Counted from the first letter of the stretch, positions 36,937-48,647 are shown. The stretch: 64,000 nt of DNA from Antiquaquibacter oligotrophicus (GCF_020535405.1 NZ_CP085036.1:62001-126000), one strand, 5' to 3'. The notes: generated by a model from the sequence alone, not told the origin. Made by a program: numbers and translations.

Positions 36937-38474
36937 GGGCGTCTCCAGGTACGGCCGTCACGGGCCATGAGTGCGTCAGCGGATGCGGGGCCCCACGTAC
37001 CGGGACGGTACTGCTCGGGCTGACCCTGGGTCGCCCAGTACTCCTCGATCGGGTCGAGGATCTTCCAGCTGAGTTCCACCTCCTCGTGACGGGGGAAGAG
37101 CGGCGGGTCACCGAGCAGCACATCGAGAATGAGTCGCTCGTACGCTTCGGGGCTCGACTCGGTGAAGGCATGGCCGTAACCGAAGTCCATCGTCACGTCG
37201 CGCACCTGCATCCCGGCACCGGGAACCTTGGATCCAAATCGGATCGTCACGCCCTCGTCGGGCTGGACGCGGATGACAAGGGCGTTCTGACCGAGGGCCG
37301 CCGTCTGGCTCGCCTCGAACAAGTACTGGGGGGCGCGCTTGAAGACCACGGCGATCTCGGTGACGCGACGTCCCAGTCGCTTTCCCGTGCGAACGTAGAA
37401 CGGCACACCAGCCCAGCGACGAGTGTCGATGTCGAGGCGCATGGCCGCGTAGGTCTCGGTCGTCGACAGCGGGTTCATTCCGTCTTCATCGAGGAATCCG
37501 ATGACCTTCTCGCCGCCAGCCCACCCACCGGAATACTGACCACGTGCCGTGTGCTTGCCAAGGTCCTTGGGCAGACGGACAGCGGAGAGCACCTTCTCCT
37601 TCTCGGCGCGGAGATCCGCGGCATCGAAGGACACCGGCTCCTCCATCGCGGTGAGGGCAAGAAGCTGCAGCAAGTGGTTCTGGATGACATCGCGTGCCGC
37701 GCCAATACCGTCGTAGTAGCCGGCACGTCCACCGACACCGACGTCCTCGGCCATAGTGATCTGCACGTGATCGACGTAGTTCGCGTTCCAGATGGGTTCG
37801 TAGAGCTGGTTGGCGAAGCGCAGAGCGAGGATGTTCTGCACCGTCTCTTTACCGAGGTAGTGGTCGATCCTGAACACGCTGTCCGGAGGGAAGACCGACT
37901 CGACCACGGCGTTCAGCTCGCGTGCCGTCTGCAGGTCGCTGCCGAACGGCTTCTCGATGACAACACGGCGCCACTGCCCGTCCTTCGGCTCGGCAAGACC
38001 AGAATTGCGGAGTTGCTCGGTGACCTGGGGGAACGACTTCGGTGGGATCGACAGGTAGAAGGCGTGGTTTCCCATCGTCCCGCGGTCACGGTCGAGTTCC
38101 TCGATCGTGGCCTTGAGGCGCGAGAACGCGGCGTCATCGTCGAACTCACCCTGAACGAACCGGATGCCGGTAGCAAGCTGCTTCCAGACATCCTCGTCGA
38201 AGGGGGTACGGGCGTACTGCTTGACCGCGTCGTGGACGACCTCGGCGAAGTCCTGGTCTTCCCAGTCGCGCCGCGCGAAACCGACGAGCGCGAAACCCGG
38301 GGGCAGGAGTCCCCGGTTGGCGAGGTCGTAGACCGCGGGCATGAGCTTCTTACGCGAGAGGTCTCCCGTCACGCCGAAGATGATCAGGCCACTCGGACCC
38401 GCAATGCGGTTCAGGCGACGGTCACTGGGCAGGCGTAGCGGGTTGAATCCGGCGGTGATAGGCACGGGTGTCAT
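36933..38474 (-). CDS. zwf: Glucose-6-phosphate 1-dehydrogenase
   Basis: 513-residue enzyme that oxidises glucose 6-phosphate to 6-phosphogluconolactone, the main NADPH source. The N-terminal Rossmann motif is IFGVTGDLSRKKLMP; the substrate and catalytic motif RIDHYLGKETVQN contains the active-site His region. Length is typical. It starts 17 bp after pgi in the minus-strand operon. Confidence 0.97.
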   Translation of the reverse strand: MTPVPITAGFNPLRLPSDRRLNRIAGPSGLIIFGVTGDLSRKKLMPAVYDLANRGLLPPGFALVGFARRDWEDQDFAEVVHDAVKQYARTPFDEDVWKQLATGIRFVQGEFDDDAAFSRLKATIEELDRDRGTMGNHAFYLSIPPKSFPQVTEQLRNSGLAEPKDGQWRRVVIEKPFGSDLQTARELNAVVESVFPPDSVFRIDHYLGKETVQNILALRFANQLYEPIWNANYVDHVQITMAEDVGVGGRAGYYDGIGAARDVIQNHLLQLLALTAMEEPVSFDAADLRAEKEKVLSAVRLPKDLGKHTARGQYSGGWAGGEKVIGFLDEDGMNPLSTTETYAAMRLDIDTRRWAGVPFYVRTGKRLGRRVTEIAVVFKRAPQYLFEASQTAALGQNALVIRVQPDEGVTIRFGSKVPGAGMQVRDVTMDFGYGHAFTESSPEAYERLILDVLLGDPPLFPRHEEVELSWKILDPIEEYWATQGQPEQYRPGTWGPASADALMARDGRTWRRP

Positions 38475-38491
38475 GGAGCTCGAATCGATAG

Positions 38492-40090
38492 TTATGCGGG
38501 CGTACCGAGGATGACCGGGATCGAGTCGGCGCCGGCACGGAGTGTCAGGCTCAGGACCGGACGACCGTGGTCGGCGAGCACACTCGCGTCACCGGCGGCC
38601 TGAGCGCGGATGAGTTCACCGAACGTGAACGGACGATCCGGAATCTGCAGGTCCTCGTCCTCAACGGTCGTTATCTGGAGGAACACGCCGACCGCGGGGC
38701 CACCCTTGTGGAACTGTCCCGTCGAGTGGAGGAATCGAGGTCCCCACCCGAACGTGACAGGGCGTCCGCAGCGGGCAGCAATCGCATCGCGAAGTTCCGC
38801 CAATTGCGGGTACTCGAGGCGGTCGACGTAGGCCTGAATGGAGACGTAGCCGTCGCTCGGAATGAGAGCGAGAAGAGCATCCACCGCGCTGCTCACGGTC
38901 GACACGCCGCTCACGACGTCGCTCGTACCGCGAACCTCCACGGTGTCGTCGACGAACGCGGGTGCCGGCGTCTCCGACGGGTTGTCGATGAGGGCACGAG
39001 TGGCGACCTTGGCGGATTCGACGTCCGGCTGGTCGAACGGGTTGATACCGAGAAGTCGCCCGGCAACTGCAGTCGCGTACTCCCAGGTCATGAGCTGGGC
39101 GCCGAGGGTGCCCGTGATCTCGATCTCACCTTCAGCGACGTGCTTCGTGTCTTCCCAGTCGCCAACGAGGCGAATGATCTGCACGTCGGGAAGACCCGCG
39201 GTGATCTCGGGGGAGTTGACGTCGAGCACAACCGGCAGGATGCCCGTGCCGAGCTTGCCCGTCGACTCGGCGAGCAACTGCTCCGCCCAGTCACCGAAGC
39301 CCACGATGTGTGTGCCGTCCGCGACGATACCGAGCTTGTCCTTGAGCGGCTTCGTGCCAGCGATGGCGGCGCCGAGGACGAGTCCCGGGTTGGTGGTCGT
39401 GTCGACGGCGAGGTCGAGAAGCATGGCCTCTGCCTCGTCGAGCAGTTCGGAGATGTCCACGCCGGCAAGGCCCGACGGAACGAGCCCGAATGCGGTGAGC
39501 GCCGAGTAACGGCCGCCGACGTTCGGGTCTGCGTTGAATACGCGATACCCGGCCTGTCGTGCCGAAGTGTCAAGCGGCGACCCGGGGTCGGTGACGATGA
39601 CGATGCGCTCGAGCGGGTCGATACCGGCGTCGGTGAAGTACTTCTCGTAGATGCGCTTCTGGCTGTCGGTTTCGACAGTAGAACCGGACTTGGAGGAGAT
39701 CACCACGGCGGTGGTCGAGAGGCGGTCACCGAGTGCCGACAGCACCTGACCAGGGTCCGTCGAATCCAGCACCGTCAATTCCACGCCGTACGTCTGCGTG
39801 ATGACCTCGGGAGCGAGGGACGAACCGCCCATGCCGCCGAGCACGATGTGGTTGACACCGGACGCGCGAAGCTTGTCACGCAGTGCGACGATGTCCTCAA
39901 CGAGCGGACGTGAGATGGAGACGGCTTCGACCCAGCCGAGGCGCTTCGATGCCTCGTCCTCGGCGTCCGGTCCCCAGAGTGTCGCGTCGCCGCTGGTGAT
40001 GCGACTCGCGACGAGATCGCTCACCAGCTGCGGGACTACCCGGTCGACGGCCTCAGCGGCCGCGCCCGAGAGCGCGATCTTCACGCTCAC
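38492..40090 (-). CDS. pgi: Glucose-6-phosphate isomerase
   Basis: 532-residue phosphoglucose isomerase (glucose 6-phosphate to fructose 6-phosphate). Sugar-isomerase domains with [28 protein letters not shown] and [16 protein letters not shown] are visible. The frame is open 16 codons further upstream, but the GTG at 40090 overlaps the tal stop as GTGA and begins [15 protein letters not shown] like family members. It links glycolysis to the pentose pathway within this operon. Confidence 0.95.
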   Translation of the reverse strand: MSVKIALSGAAAEAVDRVVPQLVSDLVASRITSGDATLWGPDAEDEASKRLGWVEAVSISRPLVEDIVALRDKLRASGVNHIVLGGMGGSSLAPEVITQTYGVELTVLDSTDPGQVLSALGDRLSTTAVVISSKSGSTVETDSQKRIYEKYFTDAGIDPLERIVIVTDPGSPLDTSARQAGYRVFNADPNVGGRYSALTAFGLVPSGLAGVDISELLDEAEAMLLDLAVDTTTNPGLVLGAAIAGTKPLKDKLGIVADGTHIVGFGDWAEQLLAESTGKLGTGILPVVLDVNSPEITAGLPDVQIIRLVGDWEDTKHVAEGEIEITGTLGAQLMTWEYATAVAGRLLGINPFDQPDVESAKVATRALIDNPSETPAPAFVDDTVEVRGTSDVVSGVSTVSSAVDALLALIPSDGYVSIQAYVDRLEYPQLAELRDAIAARCGRPVTFGWGPRFLHSTGQFHKGGPAVGVFLQITTVEDEDLQIPDRPFTFGELIRAQAAGDASVLADHGRPVLSLTLRAGADSIPVILGTPA

Positions 40091-41199
40091 CGTGCCGCCT
40101 CGAGGGCGGCGGTGACGGTGTCGAGCAGTTCGTTCCACGAGACGATGAACTTTTCAACACCCTCCTTCTCCAGGAGCGCGGTGACCTCGTCGTAGGAGAC
40201 ACCGAGGGCGGCAAGGTCATCGAGAACCTTCTGTGCGGCGTCGTACGAGCCGGTGACAGCGTCTCCGGTGATCTCGCCGTGGTCAAAAGTTGCCTCGAGG
40301 GTCTTCTCCGGCATGGTGTTGACCGTCTCGGCCACCGCGAGCTCCGTCACGTACAGCGTGTCGGGGAGGCTCGGGTCCTTTACGCCGGTGGAGGCCCACA
40401 GCGGACGCTGCTTGTTGGCGCCAGCGTCGAGCAGTGCCTTGGCGCGATCCGTGGCGAAGGCCTCTTCGTACAGGCGGTACGCAAGCTGCGCGTTGGCGAC
40501 GCCGGCCTTGCTCTTGAGGGCAATCGCCTCGTCGGTGCCGATCGCGTCGAGGCGCTTGTCGATCTCGGTGTCAACACGCGACACGAAGAACGAAGCGACC
40601 GAGTGGATCGTCGAGAGGTCGATGCCGTCGGCCTTCGCCTTCTCAAGACCCGCGAGGTACGCCTCGATCACGGCGCGGTAGCGCTCGAGGCTGAAGATGA
40701 GCGTGACGTTGACGCTGATGCCCGCGCCGATCACGGCCGTGATCGCCTCGAGGCCCTCGACGGTTGCGGGGATCTTGATCATGGCGTTCGGGCGGTCGAC
40801 CTTGGCCCACAGCTGCTGCGCCTGCTCGATCGTGCCTGCTGCGTCGTGCGCAAGGCCCGGCTCGACCTCAATCGACACGCGGCCGTCGAAGCCCTTGGTC
40901 GAGTCGTAGATGCCGCGGAAGATGTCGCTCGCATTGGCGACGTCATCCGTCGTGATCTCGAAAACGGCCTCGGTGACCGACTTGCCCTCGGCCGCGAGTG
41001 CCGCGACCTGCTCGTCGTAGGTCGTTCCCTTCGCGAGGGCGCTCGCGAAAATCGTCGGGTTGGTCGTGACGCCGACAACGTTGCGGTCGGCGATCAGCTT
41101 CTCCAGTCCACCGGACTGGATGCGGTCGCGAGAGAGGTCGTCGAGCCAAATGCTCACGCCGAGTGCGGAGAGTGCTGCGGTGGGGGTTTCGGTGCTCAT
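40087..41199 (-). CDS. tal: Transaldolase
   Basis: 370-residue transaldolase of the actinobacterial/cyanobacterial type, transferring a dihydroxyacetone unit in the non-oxidative pentose phosphate pathway. Conserved [13 protein letters not shown] lies near the N-terminus, [12 protein letters not shown] follows, and the Schiff-base lysine is in the MIKIPAT segment. The open frame runs 71 codons further up through a compositionally odd stretch over tkt; the ATG at 41199 is the family start. It begins 28 bp after tkt. Confidence 0.95.
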   Translation of the reverse strand: MSTETPTAALSALGVSIWLDDLSRDRIQSGGLEKLIADRNVVGVTTNPTIFASALAKGTTYDEQVAALAAEGKSVTEAVFEITTDDVANASDIFRGIYDSTKGFDGRVSIEVEPGLAHDAAGTIEQAQQLWAKVDRPNAMIKIPATVEGLEAITAVIGAGISVNVTLIFSLERYRAVIEAYLAGLEKAKADGIDLSTIHSVASFFVSRVDTEIDKRLDAIGTDEAIALKSKAGVANAQLAYRLYEEAFATDRAKALLDAGANKQRPLWASTGVKDPSLPDTLYVTELAVAETVNTMPEKTLEATFDHGEITGDAVTGSYDAAQKVLDDLAALGVSYDEVTALLEKEGVEKFIVSWNELLDTVTAALEAAR

Positions 41200-41227
41200 G
41201 GGTGTTCTGTGTTCTTTCTTGTCGTCG

Positions 41228-43327
41228 CTAGGCGCGCGAAGCGGCCAGCGTCTCCTTGGCGGCAGCGATGGCCGCCTCAGTGGTGATTCCGAACTCGCGG
41301 AACAGGGTCTTGTAGTCGGCGGATGCTCCGAAGTGCTCGATCGAGACGCTGCGGCCGGTGCCGCCGACGTACTTCGACCATCCGAGAGCGAGGCCTGCCT
41401 CGATCGAGACACGGGCCGTCACGGACGCGGGAAGAACAGACTCGCGGTACGCCTCATCCTGCTCCTCGAACCACTCGAGGCACGGGGCCGAGACAACGCG
41501 GGCGTTGATGCCCTCGTCCTTGAGCTTCGCACGAGCCTCAACAGCGAGCTGAACCTCAGAACCGGTCGCGATGAAGATGACATCGGGCGTTCCGCCAGGT
41601 GCCTCGGCAAGCACGTACGCACCCTTTGGGGTGTTGCTTGCTGACGCGAGAACGTCGCCATCGGCTGCGCCGTCGCCACGCTCGAACACGGGGATGTTCT
41701 GACGTGTGAGGGCGATTCCGGCGGGTCCGTTGCGCCGCTCGAGGATCGTCTTCCAGGCCCAACCGACCTCGTTGGCGTCACCGGGGCGAACGACGTCGAG
41801 ACCGGGAATGGCGCGGAGGGTGGCGAGCTGCTCGATCGGCTGGTGCGTCGGGCCGTCCTCACCGAGGGCGACCGAGTCGTGCGTCCAGACGAAGATCGAC
41901 GGCACCTTCATGAGGGCTGCGAGGCGGACCGCGGGGCGCATGTAGTCACTGAAGATGAGGAACGTGCCACCGAAGGCGCGCGTGTTGCCGTGCAGCACGA
42001 TGCCGTTGATGATCGCGCCCATCGCGTGCTCGCGGATGCCGAAGTGGAGGACGCGGCCGTAGTCGTTACCCGTCCACTCGTGGGTCGAGTGCTCGGCGGG
42101 GATGAACGACGCTCCGCCCGCGATGGTCGTGAGGTTGGACTCAGCGAGGTCAGCCGAACCACCCCAGAGCTCCGGGATGACGGAGCCGAGGGCGCCGAGA
42201 ACCTTGCCGGACGCGGCACGGGTGGAGACATCCGTGCCACCGTCGAAGACGGGAAGGGCATCCTCGATACCCTCGGGCAGTTCGCCCGCAAGGATACGGT
42301 CGAGGAGCTGCTTGCGCTCGGGGTTGGCAGCGGCCCACGCGTCGAATGACTTGTCCCATTCGGCGTGCGCTGCCTTACCGCGCTCAATGGCCCCACGCGT
42401 GTGGGAGATGACCTCGTCCGCGACCTCGAAGGTCTGGTTCGGGTCGAAGCCGAGCACCTCCTTGACGGCGGCGAGCTCCTCAGCGCCGAGGGCCGAGCCA
42501 TGGATCTTTCCGGTGTTCTGCTTCTTCGGGCTCGGCCATCCGATGATCGTCTTCAGGATGATCAGCGACGGCTTGTCCGTCTCAGCCTTCGCGGCCTCGA
42601 TCGCGTCATTGAGGGCGTGGAGGTCCTCCTCGTACACGCCCGTCTTCTTCCAATCGACGACCTGCACGTGCCAGTGATACGCCTCGTAACGCCCCTTGAC
42701 GTCCTCGGTGAAGGCGATGTTGGTGTCGTCCTCGATCGAGATCTGGTTGGAGTCGTAGATCGCGATGAGGTTACCGAGCTGCTGGTGCCCGGCGAGGGAG
42801 GATGCCTCGGCCGAGACGCCTTCCTGCAGGTCGCCGTCACCCGCGATGACGTAGATGTAGTGGTCGAACGGGCTCGTCCCGGCGTCGGCATCGGGGTCGA
42901 AGAGACCGCGCTCGAAGCGGCTCGCGTAGGCGAAGCCCACGGCGGACGAGATTCCCTGACCGAGCGGGCCGGTGGTGATCTCGACGCCGTCGGTGTGACC
43001 GTACTCGGGGTGACCGGGGGTCTTGGAACCCCACGTACGCAGCGCCTTGAGATCATCGAGCTCGAGACCGTAACCGCCCAGGTAGAGCTGCACGTACTGC
43101 GTGAGCGAGCTGTGGCCCGCAGAGAGAATGAAGCGGTCGCGGCCGATCCAGTGCGTGTCACTCGGGTCCTGGCGCATGACCTTCTGGAAGAGCAGGTACG
43201 CCGCTGGCGCCAGGCTCATCGCGGTTCCGGGATGCCCGTTCCCCACTTTCTCCACGGCGTCGGCGGCGAGAATCCTCGCCGTGTCGACTGCCTTGCTGTC
43301 GATGGGGTCCCATTGGAGAGCTGCCAC
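41228..43327 (-). CDS. tkt: Transketolase
   Basis: 699-residue thiamine-diphosphate enzyme moving two-carbon units between pentose and triose phosphates. The N-terminal cofactor region is [15 protein letters not shown]; the ThDP-Mg motif [19 protein letters not shown] and the pyrimidine-domain segment [14 protein letters not shown] are intact. First gene of the pentose-phosphate operon. A -10 TATACT at 43484-43489 predicts an unusually long leader of about 150 nt. No good Shine-Dalgarno precedes the ATG. Confidence 0.96.
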   Translation of the reverse strand: MAALQWDPIDSKAVDTARILAADAVEKVGNGHPGTAMSLAPAAYLLFQKVMRQDPSDTHWIGRDRFILSAGHSSLTQYVQLYLGGYGLELDDLKALRTWGSKTPGHPEYGHTDGVEITTGPLGQGISSAVGFAYASRFERGLFDPDADAGTSPFDHYIYVIAGDGDLQEGVSAEASSLAGHQQLGNLIAIYDSNQISIEDDTNIAFTEDVKGRYEAYHWHVQVVDWKKTGVYEEDLHALNDAIEAAKAETDKPSLIILKTIIGWPSPKKQNTGKIHGSALGAEELAAVKEVLGFDPNQTFEVADEVISHTRGAIERGKAAHAEWDKSFDAWAAANPERKQLLDRILAGELPEGIEDALPVFDGGTDVSTRAASGKVLGALGSVIPELWGGSADLAESNLTTIAGGASFIPAEHSTHEWTGNDYGRVLHFGIREHAMGAIINGIVLHGNTRAFGGTFLIFSDYMRPAVRLAALMKVPSIFVWTHDSVALGEDGPTHQPIEQLATLRAIPGLDVVRPGDANEVGWAWKTILERRNGPAGIALTRQNIPVFERGDGAADGDVLASASNTPKGAYVLAEAPGGTPDVIFIATGSEVQLAVEARAKLKDEGINARVVSAPCLEWFEEQDEAYRESVLPASVTARVSIEAGLALGWSKYVGGTGRSVSIEHFGASADYKTLFREFGITTEAAIAAAKETLAASRA

Positions 43328-43483
43328 GGTGACTGATAACCCTTCTGCAAGCGGCGCCGCCCGGAAGGCTGGTGCACGGCGAACGAATGCCTGCTGCAGA
43401 CCACGTCGGCTGTGCCGCCGCAGCCGCGATCCACTTCAGGAGAGGGGGACGTTGCCGCATTTGTTGGCTGGCAGGCGTTACCC

Positions 43484-43489
43484 AGTATA
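43484..43489 (-). promoter_or_regulatory. -10 element of the tkt operon
   Basis: TATACT on the minus strand, about 157 bp before the tkt ATG, with no recognisable -35. It implies a long untranslated leader rich in short GC inverted repeats. Confidence 0.5.
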
Positions 43490-43549
43490 GAGAGTTCGAG
43501 AGCGGCTCGTCCCCGTATTGCGCCAGACGTCGGTCGTCGGTAGGTCGCC

Positions 43550-43555
43550 TATCAT
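43550..43555 (+). promoter_or_regulatory. -10 element of leaderless ctaB
   Basis: TATCAT followed by 7 nt and the ATG at 43563. Upstream CGTCGGTA (43535-43542) with a 7-nt spacer partly resembles the box found at repair genes, a useful caution on its specificity. Confidence 0.6.
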
Positions 43556-43562
43556 CGAAGGT

Positions 43563-44483
43563 ATGGGTGTCGCGATACAGGACCGCTCGGAGACCGGGCG
43601 CATCGGAGTCATCCGTAAAGTGAAGGCCTACGTGGCATTGACGAAGCCTCGCGTCATCGAGTTGCTTCTCGTCACCACCGCTCCGGTCATGATTCTTGCG
43701 GCACAAGGAATCCCGAACCTCTGGCTGGTGCTCGCCACGCTTGTCGGCGGAACCCTGTCTGCGAGTTCGGCGAACGCCTTCAATTGCTACATCGACCGCG
43801 ACATCGATCGCGTGATGAACCGCACCAAAAACCGCCCGCTCGTGACCGGTGAGCTGACCGACCGTGAGGCTCTCGCTTTCGCATGGATCACGGGTGCTGT
43901 CTCAATTGTGTGGCTGGCGCTTCTCACTAACTGGCTTGCCGCGGCTCTCTCACTGGCCGCGATCCTCTTCTACGTATTCGTATACACACTGCTCCTCAAG
44001 CGCCGCACGCCTCAGAACATCATTTGGGGCGGGGCGGCCGGATGTATGCCCGTCCTGATCGGCTGGGCTGCGGTGACGGGGTCCCTCTCGTGGACACCCG
44101 TGATCCTCTTCGGGATCGTTTTCCTCTGGACTCCGCCGCACTACTGGCCGCTCTCGATGAAGTACCGAGCCGACTACCAGTCGGTCGGCGTTCCCATGCT
44201 CGCGGTGGTTCGCGGTCGCACGGTGGTGGGACTTCAGGTGGTGCTCTACGCGTGGGCGACCGTGGCGTGCTCGCTGCTTCTCATTCCTGTCGCACCGATG
44301 GGAATCGTGTACTCCGTTGTGGCCGTCGCGAGCGGCGGATGGTTCATCGTCGAATCCCATCGCCTGTACTCGGCGGCGATCCGCCACGACGAGGTGCGCC
44401 CCATGCGGGTTTTCCACGCCTCGATCACGTACCTGACGCTCGTTTTCCTCGCCGTCGGGATCGACCCGCTCCTGCCGTTCTAG
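43563..44483 (+). CDS. ctaB: Protoheme IX farnesyltransferase (heme O synthase)
   Basis: 306-residue membrane prenyltransferase of the UbiA family that adds farnesyl to heme B, giving heme O for cytochrome oxidase. The prenyl-diphosphate motif [20 protein letters not shown] is intact, and about nine membrane helices follow. The frame is open 15 codons upstream, but the -10 hexamer TATCAT ends 7 nt before ATG 43563. Its stop overlaps the converging ctaA gene by 4 bp; the next enzyme of the pathway is thus its neighbour. Confidence 0.95.
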   Translation: MGVAIQDRSETGRIGVIRKVKAYVALTKPRVIELLLVTTAPVMILAAQGIPNLWLVLATLVGGTLSASSANAFNCYIDRDIDRVMNRTKNRPLVTGELTDREALAFAWITGAVSIVWLALLTNWLAAALSLAAILFYVFVYTLLLKRRTPQNIIWGGAAGCMPVLIGWAAVTGSLSWTPVILFGIVFLWTPPHYWPLSMKYRADYQSVGVPMLAVVRGRTVVGLQVVLYAWATVACSLLLIPVAPMGIVYSVVAVASGGWFIVESHRLYSAAIRHDEVRPMRVFHASITYLTLVFLAVGIDPLLPF

Positions 44484-45421
44484 ACCGAAACAGCCGCGAC
44501 GCCGATGTCGCGCTTGACGGCGAGTGGTCCTCGCGGCTCCCGGAGGGCGAGGACAACCGCCGTCATGGCCGCGGCGAGACAGCACGCGAGAACCATGTGA
44601 ATGCCAACAAGGATCTCGGGCAGGCCGAGTCGCGCTTGCACAAGGCCGATAACGATCTGCACACCTTCGATGGCGAACAGGATGAGACTGAAGGTGAGCA
44701 GTCGACGCTGCCCCAGTCGCCACGCACCGACAATGAGTGCGAGTGTCGCGACAAACGTTGCGTAGGCCGGCCAGCTATGGATGTGCTGCAGTAGCTCCGA
44801 ATTCAACCCGTTTCGTGCCGCACCGCCGTCACCGGCGTGCGGTCCGGAGCCGGTTACGAGAACGCCGACCAGGATCGTTGCCGCGGTGGTGACTGCCGTG
44901 ATTGCGACGAGGACGCGGTATCCGCCTGGCAGATTCACTCGCTCCCCGCGCGGACCCAAAAAGACACGGAATACGAGAACCGCAGAGAGCGACACGAGCA
45001 CAACGGATGCAACGTAATGGAGGCCCACAACGTAGGGGTTGAGGTTCGTCAGCACCGTGATGCCCCCGATGATCGCCTGAATCGGAACGTACAGACCGAT
45101 GAGGAGGGCGAGCACAAAAAGGTCACGCCGCTCGCGGCGGATCCGCAGGACGAGAACGAACATCCCGATGGCGATCGCCACAAGCACAAAGGTCAGCAGT
45201 CGATTACCGAACTCGATGATTCCATGGATGCCCATTTCTGGCGTGGAGACAAAAGACTCGGGGGTGCACCGGGGCCACGTTGGGCATCCCAGGCCAGAAC
45301 CCGTGAGTCGCACAGCCCCGCCCGTGCCGACGATGAGGATCTGCGCGACCAAAGTTGCAACGGCGAAAACCCGAATCCGGGTGTCCACGAAGCTCGGCAG
45401 TCGATCGAACACGGCTTTCAC
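44480..45421 (-). CDS. ctaA: Heme A synthase (COX15/CtaA)
   Basis: 313-residue integral membrane protein with about eight helices that oxidises heme O to heme A. The N-terminal segment [19 protein letters not shown] carries the paired-Cys and glycine pattern of the family, and conserved His residues occur in the helices ([31 protein letters not shown]). The GTG start has AGGAGG upstream on a short leader. It converges on ctaB and diverges from the SUF operon. Confidence 0.94.
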   Translation of the reverse strand: MKAVFDRLPSFVDTRIRVFAVATLVAQILIVGTGGAVRLTGSGLGCPTWPRCTPESFVSTPEMGIHGIIEFGNRLLTFVLVAIAIGMFVLVLRIRRERRDLFVLALLIGLYVPIQAIIGGITVLTNLNPYVVGLHYVASVVLVSLSAVLVFRVFLGPRGERVNLPGGYRVLVAITAVTTAATILVGVLVTGSGPHAGDGGAARNGLNSELLQHIHSWPAYATFVATLALIVGAWRLGQRRLLTFSLILFAIEGVQIVIGLVQARLGLPEILVGIHMVLACCLAAAMTAVVLALREPRGPLAVKRDIGVAAVSV

Positions 45422-45668
45422 GGCCGTACCTCCTGTTATTTGATGGCGCGCCCTGTAGAATCGTGGGGTTCGAAGAACAGCCCACGCCGGGGAGTCAGCG
45501 CAGACGTCGGAGACGAACTCCGAGTCCTGGTTCAGTCTAAGCAGGCCCCAGCCGTATCCGCGGAACAGAGCGCACGAGGCCAGCAGAGCACTGAACTCCT
45601 AGCTGCACGGCGAAGGGAATGCCGGTGAAACCGTTGTGGTTGTCACCGGTGGGAAAGAGGTAATGACT
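45422..45668. promoter_or_regulatory. Divergent ctaA / sufB intergenic region
   Basis: 247 bp without a gene. It holds a perfect 6-bp hairpin (TCGGAG/CTCCGA, 45507-45523), a 7-bp inverted repeat with arms 53 nt apart (45530-45536 and 45590-45596), a possible plus-strand -10 TAGAAT (45456-45461) with weak -35 CTGTTA, and the sufB Shine-Dalgarno AAAGAGG ending at 45660. No sufR-type repressor gene is present. Confidence 0.4.
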
Positions 45669-47087
45669 ATGGCTGATGTGCTGATCGACCGCCCCGAACT
45701 AGGCAGTCTCGGCCAATACGAATTCGGATGGGCCGATTCGGATGTCGCAGGCGCAAGCGCCCGTCGAGGAATCAACGAAGAGGTCGTCAGAGACATCTCC
45801 GCCCTCAAAAACGAACCGGAGTCGATGCTCAAGACCCGTCTGGCCGGCCTGCGGAACTTCTTCCGCAAGCCCATGCCGACGTGGGGAGCCGATCTCTCGG
45901 GCATCGACTTCGACAACATCAAGTACTTCGTGCGCTCCACCGAGAAGCAAGCACAGAGCTGGGAAGACCTGCCGGAGGACATTCGCACGACGTACGAGAA
46001 GCTCGGCATCCCGGAGGCGGAGCGCCAGCGTCTCGTCGCGGGTGTCGCTGCCCAGTACGAGTCGGAGGTCGTCTTCCACTCCATCAACGAAGAGCTCGAG
46101 AAGCAGGGTGTCATTTTCATGGACACCGACACGGCGCTCAAGGAGCACCCGGAGTTCTTCGAGGAGTACTTCGGTACGGTCATCCCCGCCGGCGACAACA
46201 AGTTCGCCGCGCTCAACACCGCGGTGTGGTCTGGCGGGTCGTTCGTCTACGTGCCGCCGGGTGTTCACGTCGAGATCCCTCTCCAGGCCTACTTCCGTAT
46301 CAACACGGAGAACATGGGCCAGTTCGAGCGCACTCTCATCATCGCCGACGAGGGGTCATACGTTCACTACATCGAGGGATGCACGGCACCCATCTACAAG
46401 TCGGATTCACTGCACTCGGCCGTCGTCGAGATCATCGTGAAGAAGAACGCGCGCGTGCGCTACACGACCATTCAGAACTGGTCGAACAACGTCTACAACC
46501 TGGTGACCAAGCGCGCCATCGCGCACGAGGGTGCGACGATGGAGTGGATCGACGGCAACATCGGTTCCAAGGTAACGATGAAGTACCCGTCGATTTACCT
46601 CGTGGGTGAGCACGCGAAGGGCGAGACTCTCTCCGTTGCGTTTGCGGGCCCGGGTCAGCACCAGGATGCCGGCGCCAAGATGATCCACATGGCGCCGTAC
46701 ACGACGTCATCCATCGTCTCCAAGTCGATCGCCCGCGGGGGTGGTCGTGCTGGATACCGCGGAGAAGTCCGGGTCGACGAGAAGGCGCACCACGCCGCCA
46801 ACACCGTGCGCTGCGATGCTCTCCTGGTTGACACGATCTCGCGGTCGGACACGTATCCCGCCATCGACATCCGCGTCGACGATGTACAGCTCGGCCACGA
46901 GGCCACGGTGTCAAAGGTGAGCGAGGAGCAGCTGTTCTACCTGCAGTCGCGTGGCCTGCCCGAGGATGAGGCAATGGCTATGATCGTGCGCGGCTTCATC
47001 GAGCCCATCGCGCGGGAACTCCCCATGGAGTACGCACTCGAACTCAACAAGCTCATCGAGATGAGCATGGAAGGCTCTGTCGGCTAG
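45669..47087 (+). CDS. sufB: Fe-S cluster assembly protein SufB
   Basis: 472-residue core scaffold subunit of the SUF iron-sulfur assembly complex SufBC2D. Conserved segments are [33 protein letters not shown] (with the cluster-related Cys) and the C-terminal [18 protein letters not shown]. No intein is present. The ATG at 45669 (MADVLIDRP) is preferred over the one 6 nt earlier because AAAGAGG ends 8 nt before it. First gene of sufB-sufD-Rieske-sufC-sufT. Confidence 0.95.
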   Translation: MADVLIDRPELGSLGQYEFGWADSDVAGASARRGINEEVVRDISALKNEPESMLKTRLAGLRNFFRKPMPTWGADLSGIDFDNIKYFVRSTEKQAQSWEDLPEDIRTTYEKLGIPEAERQRLVAGVAAQYESEVVFHSINEELEKQGVIFMDTDTALKEHPEFFEEYFGTVIPAGDNKFAALNTAVWSGGSFVYVPPGVHVEIPLQAYFRINTENMGQFERTLIIADEGSYVHYIEGCTAPIYKSDSLHSAVVEIIVKKNARVRYTTIQNWSNNVYNLVTKRAIAHEGATMEWIDGNIGSKVTMKYPSIYLVGEHAKGETLSVAFAGPGQHQDAGAKMIHMAPYTTSSIVSKSIARGGGRAGYRGEVRVDEKAHHAANTVRCDALLVDTISRSDTYPAIDIRVDDVQLGHEATVSKVSEEQLFYLQSRGLPEDEAMAMIVRGFIEPIARELPMEYALELNKLIEMSMEGSVG

Positions 47088-48272
47088 ATGTCCATCGCCA
47101 CCACTCAGACTCCAGGCCAGCACGGCGCAACGGCTCACAGCGACGGAGGATGGGGCGCGGGTTCCGTGCCCGTCCAGACTCGCTCCGAGCGATTCACCTC
47201 CACAGATCCCGCCGACTTCCCCGAGGTCGTCGGGTTCGAGATCGACTGGAAACTCACGCCAGTCGATCGCGTTCGCCACCTCATCGACAGCCCGCTGAAC
47301 GGTGAGCAGTACGAGATCGCGACCGATGGTGCCGACGGCACGACGGTCGAGTGGGTCGCTCCGGGCGACGCACGCGTCGGATCGGCAGGCGTGCCAGAGG
47401 ACAAGGCCGCCGCCAATGCCTGGTCGAGCGTCGAATCTGTGCTCTCGATCACCGTCGAGGGGGAGTCGAGTGCCCCTCTCGGGATCGACAGGACCGGCCT
47501 CGGCACCGCTCCGCGCGCGGCCCACACCGTTGTCACGGCTCGTCCGAACTCACGGGGACTCGTTGTGCTCGCAAGCTCGGGTGAGGCGAACCTCGTGGAG
47601 AACGTCGAGATCGTTGTCGGCGAGGGCGCCAACCTCACGGTTGTGCACCTCCAGGAGTGGGAGGACGATGCGCTTCACCTGGCCAGCCACTTCGCTCAGG
47701 TGGGCCGCGATGCAGCTCTTACGCACATCGTCATCACGCTGGGCGGCTCGGTGGTTCGAGTCAATCCGTCGGTTCACCTGAGTGGCGAGGGCTCGCACGG
47801 CGACCTCTTCGGGCTCTATTTCGCTGACGGCGGCCAGCACTTCGAGCAACGGGTGTACCTGCATCACAAGGCAGCGCATACCGTGGGCCGAGTCAACTAC
47901 AAGGGTGCGCTCCAGGGAGCGGGAGCCCGGACCGTGTGGGTCGGTGACGTGCTCATCGGGCCGGATGCAACGGGCACCGACTCCTACGAGCAGAACCGCA
48001 ACCTCGTGCTCACCGAGGGCACCCGGGCCGACAGCATCCCGAACCTCGAGATCGAGACGGGCGACATCCTTGGTGCCGGTCACGCGAGTGCCACGGGGCG
48101 TTTCGACGACGAGCAGTTGTTCTACCTTCAGTCGCGTGGCATTACAGAGCCCGAAGCGCGTCGCCTCGTTGTGGTGGGCTTCCTCAACGAAATCATCCAG
48201 AAGATCGGCGACGACCGGCTCGAGGAGTACGTACTCGGCCGTGTTGTGAGCGAATTGGGGGCGGGTCAGTGA
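47088..48272 (+). CDS. sufD: Fe-S cluster assembly protein SufD
   Basis: 394-residue SufD, the second scaffold subunit, homologous to SufB in its beta-helix core (HHKAAHTVGRVNYKGALQGAGA, SRGITEPEARRLVVVGFLNE). It starts on the base after the sufB stop, and its stop overlaps the Rieske gene start as GTGA, so the genes are tightly coupled. Length is normal. Confidence 0.95.
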   Translation: MSIATTQTPGQHGATAHSDGGWGAGSVPVQTRSERFTSTDPADFPEVVGFEIDWKLTPVDRVRHLIDSPLNGEQYEIATDGADGTTVEWVAPGDARVGSAGVPEDKAAANAWSSVESVLSITVEGESSAPLGIDRTGLGTAPRAAHTVVTARPNSRGLVVLASSGEANLVENVEIVVGEGANLTVVHLQEWEDDALHLASHFAQVGRDAALTHIVITLGGSVVRVNPSVHLSGEGSHGDLFGLYFADGGQHFEQRVYLHHKAAHTVGRVNYKGALQGAGARTVWVGDVLIGPDATGTDSYEQNRNLVLTEGTRADSIPNLEIETGDILGAGHASATGRFDDEQLFYLQSRGITEPEARRLVVVGFLNEIIQKIGDDRLEEYVLGRVVSELGAGQ

Positions 48273-48598
48273 CCGCGGAACGCGTGTGCACAACGGCAGA
48301 ACTCGAGCCGAACAAGCCCTTTCGTGTTGTCCTCGACGGTACCGCGATTGTCGTGGTGAAAGACTCCGCCGGCGACGTCCATGCCATCGGCGATACGTGC
48401 ACACACGGCGACATCTCACTGTCCGAGGGCTTTGTCGAGGACGACTCGATCGAGTGCTGGGCTCACGGCTCATCGTTCTCTCTGACCACCGGAAAGCCGA
48501 ACAACCTCCCCGCCTACGAGCCGGTTCCGGTCTTCGTAGTCAACATCGACGCCGATGGCGTCGTCACCATCGACCCGAACGAGATCGTGTCGGTCTGA
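48269..48598 (+). CDS. Rieske-type [2Fe-2S] ferredoxin
   Basis: 109-residue small ferredoxin with one Rieske cluster, ligands Cys44, His46, Cys63 and His66 (CTH and CWAH). It resembles the ferredoxin components of aromatic dioxygenases, but its place between sufD and sufC suggests a role in cluster assembly, perhaps as electron donor; that role is inference. The GTG start overlaps sufD by 4 bp. Such an insert is frequent in actinobacterial suf operons. Confidence 0.92.
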   Translation: MTAERVCTTAELEPNKPFRVVLDGTAIVVVKDSAGDVHAIGDTCTHGDISLSEGFVEDDSIECWAHGSSFSLTTGKPNNLPAYEPVPVFVVNIDADGVVTIDPNEIVSV

Positions 48599-48647
48599 GC
48601 GGCCAGGCGCCAGCTCACTACCGAAACAACACAGAAACGAAACAGAC

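Noticed and set aside
36906..38438. 510-codon plus-strand frame over zwf
   Set aside because: Antisense mirror of zwf with no recognisable domain or start signals.
38567..39913. 448-codon plus-strand frame over pgi
   Set aside because: Antisense to pgi, low-complexity Arg/Asp/Val content, no ribosome site.
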